The position numbers and the translations under genes are program-made. Below are positions 1 to 4,463 of a DNA stretch of 5,225 nucleotides, piece by piece. The notes under the pieces were generated by a model. It did not search any database. It was not told where the DNA came from and saw only the letters and a list, made by a program, of their open reading frames with translations. Source of the DNA: 70-18 sp041691815 (GTDB lineage Bacteria > Pseudomonadota > Alphaproteobacteria > Acetobacterales > Acetobacteraceae); contig JBEPTZ010000208.1 in the NCBI GenBank assembly GCA_041691815.1, forward strand, positions 1 through 5,225, read 5' to 3'. Every line of letters begins with the position of its first letter. The stretch's first letter is position 1.

Positions 1-45
1 CCTTACCGCCTTCTCAAACTGGCTGACTATCCTGGGTAAGCAGGA

Positions 46-86
46 AAGTTTTTTGTGCGCTTTTTTTCAAAAAAGCGCTGCTTGCC
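46..86 (-). repeat. AT-rich hairpin repeat after coq7 (copy A)
   Basis: Read on the minus strand, the unit starts with GGCAAGCA directly after the coq7 TGA with no spacer. It continues into a perfect 10-bp palindrome (arms 57-66 and 69-78, GCGC plus six T, then six A plus GCGC) and ends in an A-run followed by CTTT. The 41 bases match 1957-1997 with a single difference (base 56 against 1967). Its position suggests a transcript-end or mRNA-stabilising hairpin for dsbB-coq7. The stem is not followed by a U-run on either strand, so a classical intrinsic terminator is not shown. Bases 1-45 beyond it hold no gene or site I can support. Confidence 0.75.
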
Positions 87-626
87 TCACACCCGCTCGC
101 TGACCGCGATCGCCACCTTGCAGCCGGCCTTGATTGCCGCTGAGAGCAGGCGGTAGGCCGGGGCCAGTTCGGCTTCGTTGGCCAGGCCGATGTCGCGGTG
201 TTCCAGTTCCTCGGCGCGGAAGGTCTCGATGGTTTCGCGCAGTTCCGGCTCGCTGTCGCCGAGGGTTTCCACCTGGGCGCGGTAGTGCTCGTCGATCGCC
301 TCCTCCACCGCGACGGTGCAGGCCATCGCGGCGCGGGTGCCGAGGGCGGCGGCGGCGGCGCCGAGCGCGAAGCCGGCAAGGTGCCAGAACGGCAGCAGCG
401 CGGTGGGGCGCACCCGGCGGCGGGCGATCAGGGCTGCGAAGGTGTCCAGATGCACCTGCTCCTGGGCCTGCATGTGGCGGATGGTCTCAGCCTTGTCGGT
501 GTGGCCGAGCACGGCGAGCTGGCCCTGGTAGATGCGCTTGGCGCCGTATTCGCCGGCATGGTCGACGCGGATCATCCGGGCGACCTGGGCTTCCGGCGAG
601 CGGTCGCCGGGGAGGCGCTGGGTCAT
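87..626 (-). CDS. coq7: Coq7-type demethoxyubiquinone hydroxylase
   Basis: This 179-residue protein belongs to the COQ7/CAT5 family of membrane-bound di-iron monooxygenases. The family hydroxylates the demethoxyubiquinone ring late in ubiquinone synthesis, at the inner membrane. All six expected iron ligands are visible: E26 in DHAGE, the first ExxH (E56, H59), E108 in the AVEEA stretch, and the second ExxH (E140, H143) in the EELEHRDIGL block. The alanine-rich segment at about 82-103 fits the membrane-facing helices. The ATG at 626 is chosen because an AAGGAG ribosome site lies 9 bases upstream (641-636) and the family's N-terminal block begins just after. The start overlaps the dsbB stop as ATGA, so the two are probably translationally coupled. 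The stop abuts a hairpin repeat. The length is normal for a bacterial Coq7, and I see no missing key residue. Confidence 0.95.
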   Translation of the reverse strand: MTQRLPGDRSPEAQVARMIRVDHAGEYGAKRIYQGQLAVLGHTDKAETIRHMQAQEQVHLDTFAALIARRRVRPTALLPFWHLAGFALGAAAAALGTRAAMACTVAVEEAIDEHYRAQVETLGDSEPELRETIETFRAEELEHRDIGLANEAELAPAYRLLSAAIKAGCKVAIAVSERV

Positions 627-1126
627 CGGTGGTGGCTCCTTCGGCTGTACCACAGCGAGGTGGCGAGGGCGGCGGCGAAGACCAGCGCGTAGAGCAGGTT
701 CATCGCCGCCATCGACAGCGGCATTCCCGGCACCAGGTAGGTGGGGGCGTCGCAGGGCTTGGAGGGGCGCAGCGGCATGCTGGCCAGCCGCTGGGCGATG
801 GTGCCGCCGGAGAAGTGCGGCGCGGCGCATTCCGGCAGCGGGCTGGGCCAGAAGCCCTGCTCGACGCCGACATGCACGAAGGCGAGCACCGCGGCTGCCA
901 GGATCGCCAGCACCAGCAGCCAGCCGGCGAGCTTGGCCAGCGGGCGCGGCAGTATCAGGCCGACCACGCCGAGGGCGATGGCGATGCGGTATGGCCAGCG
1001 CTCCAGCAGGCACAGCGCGCAGGGCACCAGGCCGCCCCACCATTCGCTTGCAAACGCCACGCCGAGTGCGGCCGCGGCGGCCAGGGCGGAGAGGGCGAGC
1101 GCGAGGCGCAGGCGGGACAGCATCAT
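623..1126 (-). CDS. dsbB: Disulfide bond formation protein DsbB
   Basis: This 167-residue integral membrane protein of the DsbB family reoxidises periplasmic DsbA and hands the electrons to ubiquinone. Four hydrophobic segments are visible, at roughly 8-27, 47-60, 66-84 and 137-158. The first redox pair is C36-A-L-C39 after TM1, followed by ERWPY with R43 in the place of the quinone-related arginine. The second periplasmic loop carries C100 and C125, the usual partner pair, and the HVGVEQGFW stretch before C100 is typical of the family. The length is close to E. coli DsbB. Two ATG codons are adjacent (1126 and 1123); the first is used here, although no clear ribosome site precedes either. The stop overlaps the coq7 start by four bases, placing a quinone user and a quinone maker in one transcript. 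No DsbA gene is in the window. Confidence 0.93.
   Translation of the reverse strand: MMLSRLRLALALSALAAAAALGVAFASEWWGGLVPCALCLLERWPYRIAIALGVVGLILPRPLAKLAGWLLVLAILAAAVLAFVHVGVEQGFWPSPLPECAAPHFSGGTIAQRLASMPLRPSKPCDAPTYLVPGMPLSMAAMNLLYALVFAAALATSLWYSRRSHHR
636..641 (-). promoter_or_regulatory. Ribosome binding site of coq7
   Basis: AAGGAG on the minus strand, 9 bases before the coq7 ATG and inside the last codons of dsbB. It is one of the few strong Shine-Dalgarno sequences in the window and fixes the coq7 start, since the same reading frame stays open far upstream in the dsbB antiphase. Confidence 0.75.
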
Positions 1127-1167
1127 GGCAGTGCTATCGCGCGTCCGGGGGTGGGGGGCAAGCGGGC

Positions 1168-1196
1168 TTCACGCCTGACCGCACCACAGCTAGGCT
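1168..1196 (+). promoter_or_regulatory. Possible sigma-70-type promoter for the GST gene
   Basis: TTCACG (1168-1173, four of six to TTGACA) and TAGGCT (1191-1196, matching the three most conserved -10 positions) are separated by exactly 17 bases. This would start a transcript near 1203, with the AGGGAGGA ribosome site and the ATG at 1222 just downstream. The region 1127-1221 is divergent between dsbB and this gene. I found no convincing promoter for dsbB on the other strand. The match is by eye and could be chance. Confidence 0.35.
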
Positions 1197-1206
1197 CGCA
1201 CGACAA

Positions 1207-1214
1207 AGGGAGGA
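1207..1214 (+). promoter_or_regulatory. Ribosome binding site of the GST gene
   Basis: AGGGAGGA lies seven bases before the ATG at 1222. It decides the start, because the reading frame is open for hundreds of bases upstream opposite dsbB and coq7. Confidence 0.75.
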
Positions 1215-1221
1215 TCGGACG

Positions 1222-1851
1222 ATGATCAAATTGTGGGGCCGCGCCAATTCCAGCAACGTGATGAAGGTGATCTGGCTGCTGGAGGAGTTGCGCCTGCCGT
1301 CTACCCGCACCGATGTCGGCGGCCAGTTCGGCGGCACCGCGACGCCGGAATACCGCGCGATGAACCCGCTCGGGCTGGTGCCGAGCCTGGAGGAGGAGGG
1401 CGGGTTCCATCTGTTCGAGAGCAACGTGATCCTGCGCTACCTGTGCAACGCCCACGCGCCGAGCACGCCGCTGTATCCGGCGGCGGCGCGCGCCAGGGCC
1501 ACGGTGGAGGCGTGGATGGAGTTCCAGCAGACCGCGCTGAACCGGCCGATGGGCACGCTGTTCATGGGGCTGATCCGCACCGCGCCGGACCAGCGCGACC
1601 AGGCGGCGATCACCGCCGCCACGGCGGAGGCAGCCGGGATCTGGGCGATCATCGACCAGCGGCTCGGCGCGATGCCATATCTGGCCGGCGACGCGCTGAC
1701 CCTCGCCGACATCCCGCTCGGCGTGCATGTGCATCGCTGGCTGAACCTGGACCTGCCGAATCGCCCGGCGGCGCCGCATCTTGCCGCCTGGTATCAGCGG
1801 CTCCTGGGCCGGCCGGCGTACAAGACGCACTGTGCGATCAAGATGACGTAA
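1222..1851 (+). CDS. Glutathione S-transferase family protein
   Basis: This 209-residue protein has the two-domain cytosolic GST layout, a thioredoxin-like half at about 1-78 and an all-helical half at about 88-205. The N-terminal SSN at 10-12 sits where the catalytic Ser/Cys of theta/beta-like GSTs is found. NPLGLVPSL (49-56) contains the cis-proline P54, and ESNVILRYL (66-74) is the glutathione gamma-glutamyl-binding turn with E66-S67. GDALTLADI (156-164) is the helical-domain capping box. The substrate cannot be deduced; GSTs of this kind serve detoxification, dehalogenation or thiol chemistry. The start is supported by a strong ribosome site. The gene stands alone on the plus strand, divergent from dsbB and convergent with otsB. 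Its TAA directly abuts the GGCAAGCA end of a hairpin repeat. Family assignment is firm; no specific gene name is justified. Confidence 0.93.
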   Translation: MIKLWGRANSSNVMKVIWLLEELRLPSTRTDVGGQFGGTATPEYRAMNPLGLVPSLEEEGGFHLFESNVILRYLCNAHAPSTPLYPAAARARATVEAWMEFQQTALNRPMGTLFMGLIRTAPDQRDQAAITAATAEAAGIWAIIDQRLGAMPYLAGDALTLADIPLGVHVHRWLNLDLPNRPAAPHLAAWYQRLLGRPAYKTHCAIKMT

Positions 1852-1913
1852 GGCAAGCAAAGTTTTTTTTGTGAACAAAAAAGAAACAAAAAAACTTTTC
1901 ATCCATTGGTGTG
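1852..1913 (+). repeat. Degenerate hairpin repeat after the GST gene (copy B)
   Basis: The unit starts GGCAAGCA directly after the GST TAA, with no spacer, as copy A does after coq7. The body is a diverged version of the hairpin. One possible stem pairs 1862-1870 with 1879-1887 (one G-U pair), and another pairs 1859-1869 with 1888-1898 (11 bp). It then runs through an A-tract and CTTTT into the 15-bp unit TCATCCATTGGTGTG (1899-1913). It is homologous to the reverse complement of copy C, so the two copies face each other. It is probably a transcript-end element for the GST gene; the mechanism is not shown. Confidence 0.65.
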
Positions 1914-1957
1914 TCATCCATTGGTGTGTACGGAGTCTCCACCACACCAATGGATGA
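1899..1957. repeat. 15-bp unit, two in tandem plus one inverted
   Basis: TCATCCATTGGTGTG occurs at 1899-1913 and again, immediately adjacent and identical, at 1914-1928. Its exact reverse complement lies at 1943-1957. Either direct copy can therefore pair with the inverted copy, giving two mutually exclusive 15-bp hairpins with loops of 29 or 14 bases. The loop contains a small self-complementary GGAGTCTCC (1932-1940). The unit forms the outer tail of the two facing hairpin repeats in this convergent intergenic region. Confidence 0.85.
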
Positions 1958-1997
1958 AGTTTTTTGCGCGCTTTTTTTCAAAAAAGCGCTGCTTGCC
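1943..1997 (-). repeat. AT-rich hairpin repeat at the otsB end (copy C)
   Basis: On the minus strand this reads GGCAAGCA, then a perfect 10-bp palindrome (arms 1968-1977 and 1980-1989), an A-run, CTT and the 15-bp tail unit. Its 1957-1997 part equals copy A except for one base. Unlike the other copies it overlaps its gene, since the last codons and the stop of otsB lie inside it. With copy B it makes a 146-bp imperfect palindrome (1852-1997) bounded by GGCAAGCA and TGCTTGCC. No target-site duplication flanks that unit. Confidence 0.75.
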
Positions 1998-2679
1998 TTT
2001 CCAACCACGCCCGCACGTCCGCCGGCTCGCCGAACGCCTCCGGCACCCACAGCCCCAGCCCGCCGAGTGCGCGGGCGGCGCGGATGCCGTCCTGGTCGGT
2101 GACATCGTCGCCGATGAATACCGGGGTGCGGCCGTGGAATGGTGGCTGGGCCATCAGTGTGGAGACGGCGCTGCCCTTGTCGGTGCCGAGCGGCTTGATT
2201 TCCCAGGCCATGCTGGAGGCCATGACGGTAAAGCCGGCGGTGGCGATGGCCTCGGCGGTGGCGCGCAGGGCGGCCTCGGCGGCGGGCGCCTGGCGGTAAT
2301 GCAGCACCAGCCCGTGCGCCTTGCGCTCCAGCAGCGCACCGGGATGGGCGGCGATGGCGGCCTCGGCGGTGGCGAGGGCGGCGGGCGGCAGGCGTGGCAG
2401 GGTGGGGCGTAGCGGTTCGGCGTCCGGCGCGTGGCGGATGGCGCCGCCGTGCTCGCCGGCCACCGCGTAGGGCGCGTCGCCGAGCAGTGCGTCGACCTGG
2501 GCGATCGGGCGGCCGGTGACGATTGCCAGCGCATCGCCGAGACCGGCGCGCAGGCGGTGCAGCGTGGCGGTGAGGCCGGGCGGCACGATGACGGCGTCCG
2601 GGGTGGCGGCCAGTTCGATCAGCGTGCCGTCCATGTCCAGCAGCAGTGCGGCGCGTGGCGGCAGGTCCGGCAGGCTCAC
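1978..2679 (-). CDS. otsB: Trehalose-6-phosphate phosphatase (OtsB family)
   Basis: This 233-residue HAD-superfamily phosphatase of the trehalose-phosphatase type converts trehalose 6-phosphate to trehalose in the cytoplasm. Motif I is LLLDMDGTL with nucleophile D15 and D17; motif II is AIVTGRP with T55. GEHGG (75-79) and ERKAHG (118-123) are cap-region sugar-recognition blocks. K168 lies in LGTDKGSAV, and GDDVTDQDG (190-198) gives the magnesium-binding aspartates. The GTG at 2679 is chosen because it overlaps the upstream DUF2155 stop as GTGA, and the next in-frame ATG falls within motif I. The C-terminal residues RQAALF and the TGA come from the hairpin repeat, so the natural end may have been altered. 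No otsA synthase is in the window. It is the last gene of a five-gene minus-strand operon. Confidence 0.92.
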   Translation of the reverse strand: MSLPDLPPRAALLLDMDGTLIELAATPDAVIVPPGLTATLHRLRAGLGDALAIVTGRPIAQVDALLGDAPYAVAGEHGGAIRHAPDAEPLRPTLPRLPPAALATAEAAIAAHPGALLERKAHGLVLHYRQAPAAEAALRATAEAIATAGFTVMASSMAWEIKPLGTDKGSAVSTLMAQPPFHGRTPVFIGDDVTDQDGIRAARALGGLGLWVPEAFGEPADVRAWLERQAALF

Positions 2680-3203
2680 GGTTCGCAGCCCAGCACCTGG
2701 ATGCCGTAGGTCGGGTGCTGCAGCATCTGCAGCGCCGGGAATTGCGAGAACATCCAGCCGTGGAAGGCGGTGGCGGGGTCGGCGCCGTTGGCGGTGTCGG
2801 TGATGTCCAGATAGGCGCCGGCGCCGGCCGGGCGGTCGGGCGGTCGGATGATGCATTTGCGCAGCACGATCGCCAGGGTGCCGAAATGCAGCGTGTCGCC
2901 GACCTTGCCGGTGCGTTTCTCCGAGCGGGCGGTGATCTTGTTCAGCGCCATCAGCACCACACCGTTCTGCGGCAGCCACTCGGCCTCCACCGGCACCACT
3001 GGCGGGGCGGCGTTGGGCGGCGGCAACGGGGCGGCCTGGGGCGCCGGGGTGGCGGATGGCGGCGGCGGCACCGCCGGCAGGGTCTGGCCGGGGACGACCG
3101 GCGGCAGCGGGGCGGTCTGGATCGCCTGCGCCTGGGCCGGCACGGCGAACAGCAGCGCCGGCAGGCAGACGCCGGCCAGCAGCAAGAGGCCGGGCCGGGT
3201 CAT
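2676..3203 (-). CDS. DUF2155 domain-containing exported protein
   Basis: This 175-residue protein has a cleavable signal peptide (hydrophobic stretch about 5-20, likely cut after AQA at 25). A proline/alanine-rich linker follows at about 32-72, then a C-terminal DUF2155 domain at about 76-173. Recognisable domain features are W76, the ALNKITARS block (86-94), VGDTLHFGTLAI (101-112), AFHGWMFSQFPALQMLQHP (146-164) and the two cysteines C117 and C173, which could form a periplasmic disulfide. The family function is unknown. Alphaproteobacterial members are, as I recall, often found beside complex I accessory or envelope genes, as here. The ATG overlaps the preceding gene's stop (ATGA) and its own stop overlaps the otsB GTG. 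The C13 context (AGVC) does not fit a lipobox, so a lipoprotein is not supported. Confidence 0.88.
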   Translation of the reverse strand: MTRPGLLLLAGVCLPALLFAVPAQAQAIQTAPLPPVVPGQTLPAVPPPPSATPAPQAAPLPPPNAAPPVVPVEAEWLPQNGVVLMALNKITARSEKRTGKVGDTLHFGTLAIVLRKCIIRPPDRPAGAGAYLDITDTANGADPATAFHGWMFSQFPALQMLQHPTYGIQVLGCEP

Positions 3204-3415
3204 TGGCCGGGCTTGTGCAGGTTGGCGATCATGGCGGCGAGGATATCGCGCATCGCCTGCGGGTCGACGCCCATCAGCAGCGCGTCCTCGTAGGCGTCCT
3301 GCATCACCTGGGCGAGTTCGGTGTGGTTTTCCGCCAGCACCTTCAGCTTTTCGCGGCAGGATATCGGGGCGCCGTCGGGCTGCGGCCAGGTTTCGGGGGG
3401 GCGCATGGCGCTCAT
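3200..3415 (-). CDS. Small conserved-looking protein of unknown function
   Basis: This 71-residue soluble protein has no signal peptide or membrane segment. The N-terminal fifteen or so residues are proline-rich (PPETWPQPDGAP). They are followed by ISCREKLKVLAENHTEL (18-34), with a lone cysteine C20, and by two predicted helices rich in acidic residues and leucine/methionine, including QDAYEDALLMGVDP (39-52). I do not recognise the family by name, although the pattern looks like a conserved alphaproteobacterial hypothetical protein. It is very likely translated: its ATG overlaps the mlaD stop (ATGA), its stop overlaps the DUF2155 start, and codon use matches its neighbours. A second in-frame ATG at 3406 is possible, but the coupled first one is preferred. 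Its position between an inner-membrane-anchored transporter subunit and an exported protein does not by itself give a role. Confidence 0.82.
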   Translation of the reverse strand: MSAMRPPETWPQPDGAPISCREKLKVLAENHTELAQVMQDAYEDALLMGVDPQAMRDILAAMIANLHKPGQ

Positions 3416-3930
3416 TGCAGCGGCTTCAGGGCGCCCGGGACAGGGGCGTCGCTCTGCTTCAGTTGCTTCTGAACTGCGCTGGTCAAATCGCTGACATTAA
3501 AGATAAATTTTCCAAGCAAGTCCTCCAGGCTGGCGGCCGACTGGGTGATGGTGACGGTGCCGCCATTGGCCAGCATCTTGTCGTCGCCGCCGGGGGCGAG
3601 CGACAGAAACTTGGCGCCCAGCAGGCCATCGGCGGTGACCTGGGCGCTGCTGTCGGCGGGCAGCTTGATGCTCGGTTCGACGCTGAAATTGACCACCGCC
3701 TGATAGCTGTGCGGGTCGATCGAGACGCCGTTGACGCTGCCGACCTTGACGCCGGCCAGCCGCACATCGGCGCCCACCGCCAGCCCGTCGATGCGCTGGA
3801 ACCTGGCGTTCAGCGCGTAGCCGTCGATATGGCCGCGGCCGGTATTGGCCACCGCGTAGCCGAGGAAGCCGGCAGCGACCAGCAGCACCACCGCGCCGGC
3901 CACCAGTTCGGTCAGGTTGCGCTGCGCCAT
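3412..3930 (-). CDS. mlaD: MlaD-like MCE protein, phospholipid transport
   Basis: This 172-residue protein has one N-terminal membrane anchor (about 8-28) and a single MCE domain (about 37-115), the architecture of MlaD, the periplasmic hexamer-forming subunit of the MlaFEDB ABC transporter. That complex moves phospholipids between outer and inner membrane. Visible family blocks are ARFQRIDGLAVGADVRLAGV (42-61), VGSV (63-66) and AQVTADGLLGAKFLSLAPGG (96-115), where the central pore loop is expected. The helical tail (about 134-160) is shorter than in multi-domain MCE proteins, and the total length is close to E. coli MlaD. The ATG is preceded by a weak AGGG site. It lies 12 bases after the NDUFA12 stop and its own stop overlaps the next gene. 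The mlaE, mlaF, mlaB and mlaC genes are not in the window. Confidence 0.92.
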   Translation of the reverse strand: MAQRNLTELVAGAVVLLVAAGFLGYAVANTGRGHIDGYALNARFQRIDGLAVGADVRLAGVKVGSVNGVSIDPHSYQAVVNFSVEPSIKLPADSSAQVTADGLLGAKFLSLAPGGDDKMLANGGTVTITQSAASLEDLLGKFIFNVSDLTSAVQKQLKQSDAPVPGALKPLQ

Positions 3931-3942
3931 GCCGTGCCCTGC

Positions 3943-4308
3943 TCAGCGTGCGGGCGGCTGGAAATCGGGGGTCCAGGCCTCGTAGTCGCCGGTGGCGGCG
4001 GCGCGCTCGCCACCCTCGTAGTCATGCCCGGCCGGACGGTAGCTGGCCGGCGTGCCGGTGAGGTTGGGCAGATGCGGCTTCAGCCAGGGGCGGGCCGGGG
4101 CCTCGATCGGCGCGTCAACGGTATAATGCAGCCAGGCGTGCCACTCCGGCGGCACAGCCGAGGCCTCGGGCACGCCGGCATAGGCGACCCAGCGGCGGGT
4201 GCGCTCGCCGGCGCGGACGCGGCGCGCCTCGTAGTAGATGTTGCCGATGGCGTCGCGGCCGACCGAGCGGCCATGCAGCCAGGTAAACAGACGGGTGCCG
4301 ATGTTCAT
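3943..4308 (-). CDS. NADH:ubiquinone oxidoreductase NDUFA12-family protein
   Basis: This 121-residue homologue of mitochondrial NDUFA12 (B17.2) is an accessory subunit on the matrix arm of complex I, found in alphaproteobacteria and mitochondria. Signature blocks are the start MNIGTRLFTWLHG, VGRDAIGNIYYE (16-27), RRWVAYAG (38-45), PPEWHAWLHYTVDAP (53-67), PWLKPHLPNLTGT (74-86), YRPAGH (90-95) and GDYEAWTPDF (108-117). An ATG twelve codons upstream (4344) is in frame, but the added residues (MDQAARIAYICR) are unlike the family, whose members start where I place it. No Shine-Dalgarno sequence precedes the chosen ATG; see the possible leaderless promoter. It is the first gene of the minus-strand operon and divergent from the RNR-like gene. 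No complex I nuo genes are in the window. Confidence 0.93.
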   Translation of the reverse strand: MNIGTRLFTWLHGRSVGRDAIGNIYYEARRVRAGERTRRWVAYAGVPEASAVPPEWHAWLHYTVDAPIEAPARPWLKPHLPNLTGTPASYRPAGHDYEGGERAAATGDYEAWTPDFQPPAR

Positions 4309-4314
4309 GCGGCA

Positions 4315-4343
4315 GATATAAGCAATGCGCGCGGCTTGGTCCA
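4315..4343 (-). promoter_or_regulatory. Possible leaderless promoter of the NDUFA12 operon
   Basis: On the minus strand TGGACC (4343-4338, four of six to TTGACA) and TATATC (4320-4315, four of six to TATAAT) are spaced 17 bases apart. The -10 element lies at -12 to -7 relative to the A of the NDUFA12 ATG. A transcript from it would begin at or next to the start codon, consistent with the absent ribosome site. The assignment is by eye and speculative. Confidence 0.35.
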
Positions 4344-4406
4344 TGGTCGCCGTGACGGGTGCGGTAAACTCAACCTATCCACAGGATTTTGTGGTCGGGG
4401 AGGCGA

Positions 4407-4463
4407 ATGACCGCAATATGTGCTTTCCGAGTCGCGGCTGGCCGCATAGCATCCGGCCCATGA
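4407..4463 (+). CDS. Possible 18-codon leader ORF before the RNR-like gene
   Basis: An ATG at 4407 follows a GGGGAGG ribosome-like site (4397-4403), with only three bases between them. It opens a frame reading MTAICAFRVAAGRIASGP and stops at TGA 4461-4463. That stop overlaps the downstream gene's ATG as ATGA, the same coupling arrangement seen at other junctions in this window. The downstream gene has no ribosome site of its own, so translation could depend on this leader. The peptide shows no run of one amino acid that would suggest attenuation. It may be chance: the overlap is easily made once a gene starts ATGA, and the peptide has no recognisable family. Confidence 0.3.
   Translation: MTAICAFRVAAGRIASGP

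Noticed and set aside
57..78. Classical rho-independent terminator
   Set aside because: The 10-bp stem is itself mostly A-T and is not followed by a U-run on either strand; the minus-strand continuation is A-rich.
134..1225. Long open frame on the plus strand opposite coq7 and dsbB
   Set aside because: Its translation is Arg/Gly/Pro-rich low-complexity protein with no family features. It is the GC-driven shadow of two well-supported minus-strand genes.
1899..1957. CRISPR-like repeats
   Set aside because: There are only three 15-bp units, two directly adjacent without a spacer and one inverted, and no cas genes.
1852..1997. MITE or small transposon with GGCAAGCA terminal inverted repeats
   Set aside because: No target-site duplication flanks it (GTAA on the left, TTTCC on the right), there is no internal coding sequence, and half-units occur singly elsewhere. 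Two facing gene-end elements explain it better.
4308..4344. Upstream ATG at 4344 as the NDUFA12 start
   Set aside because: It would add twelve residues unlike the family, whose members begin at the MNIGTRLFTW-type sequence, and it has no ribosome site.
2848..4410. A 520-codon open frame on the plus strand across the mlaD operon
   Set aside because: It lies antisense to four recognisable genes with conserved motifs and has no ribosome site or family resemblance, so it is an artefact of high GC.
4418..4460. Upstream in-frame ATG at 4418 for the RNR-like gene
   Set aside because: The added residues (MCFPSRGWPHSIRP) do not look like the expected N-terminus, and the GGGGAGG site is too far upstream, fitting the 4407 ATG better.
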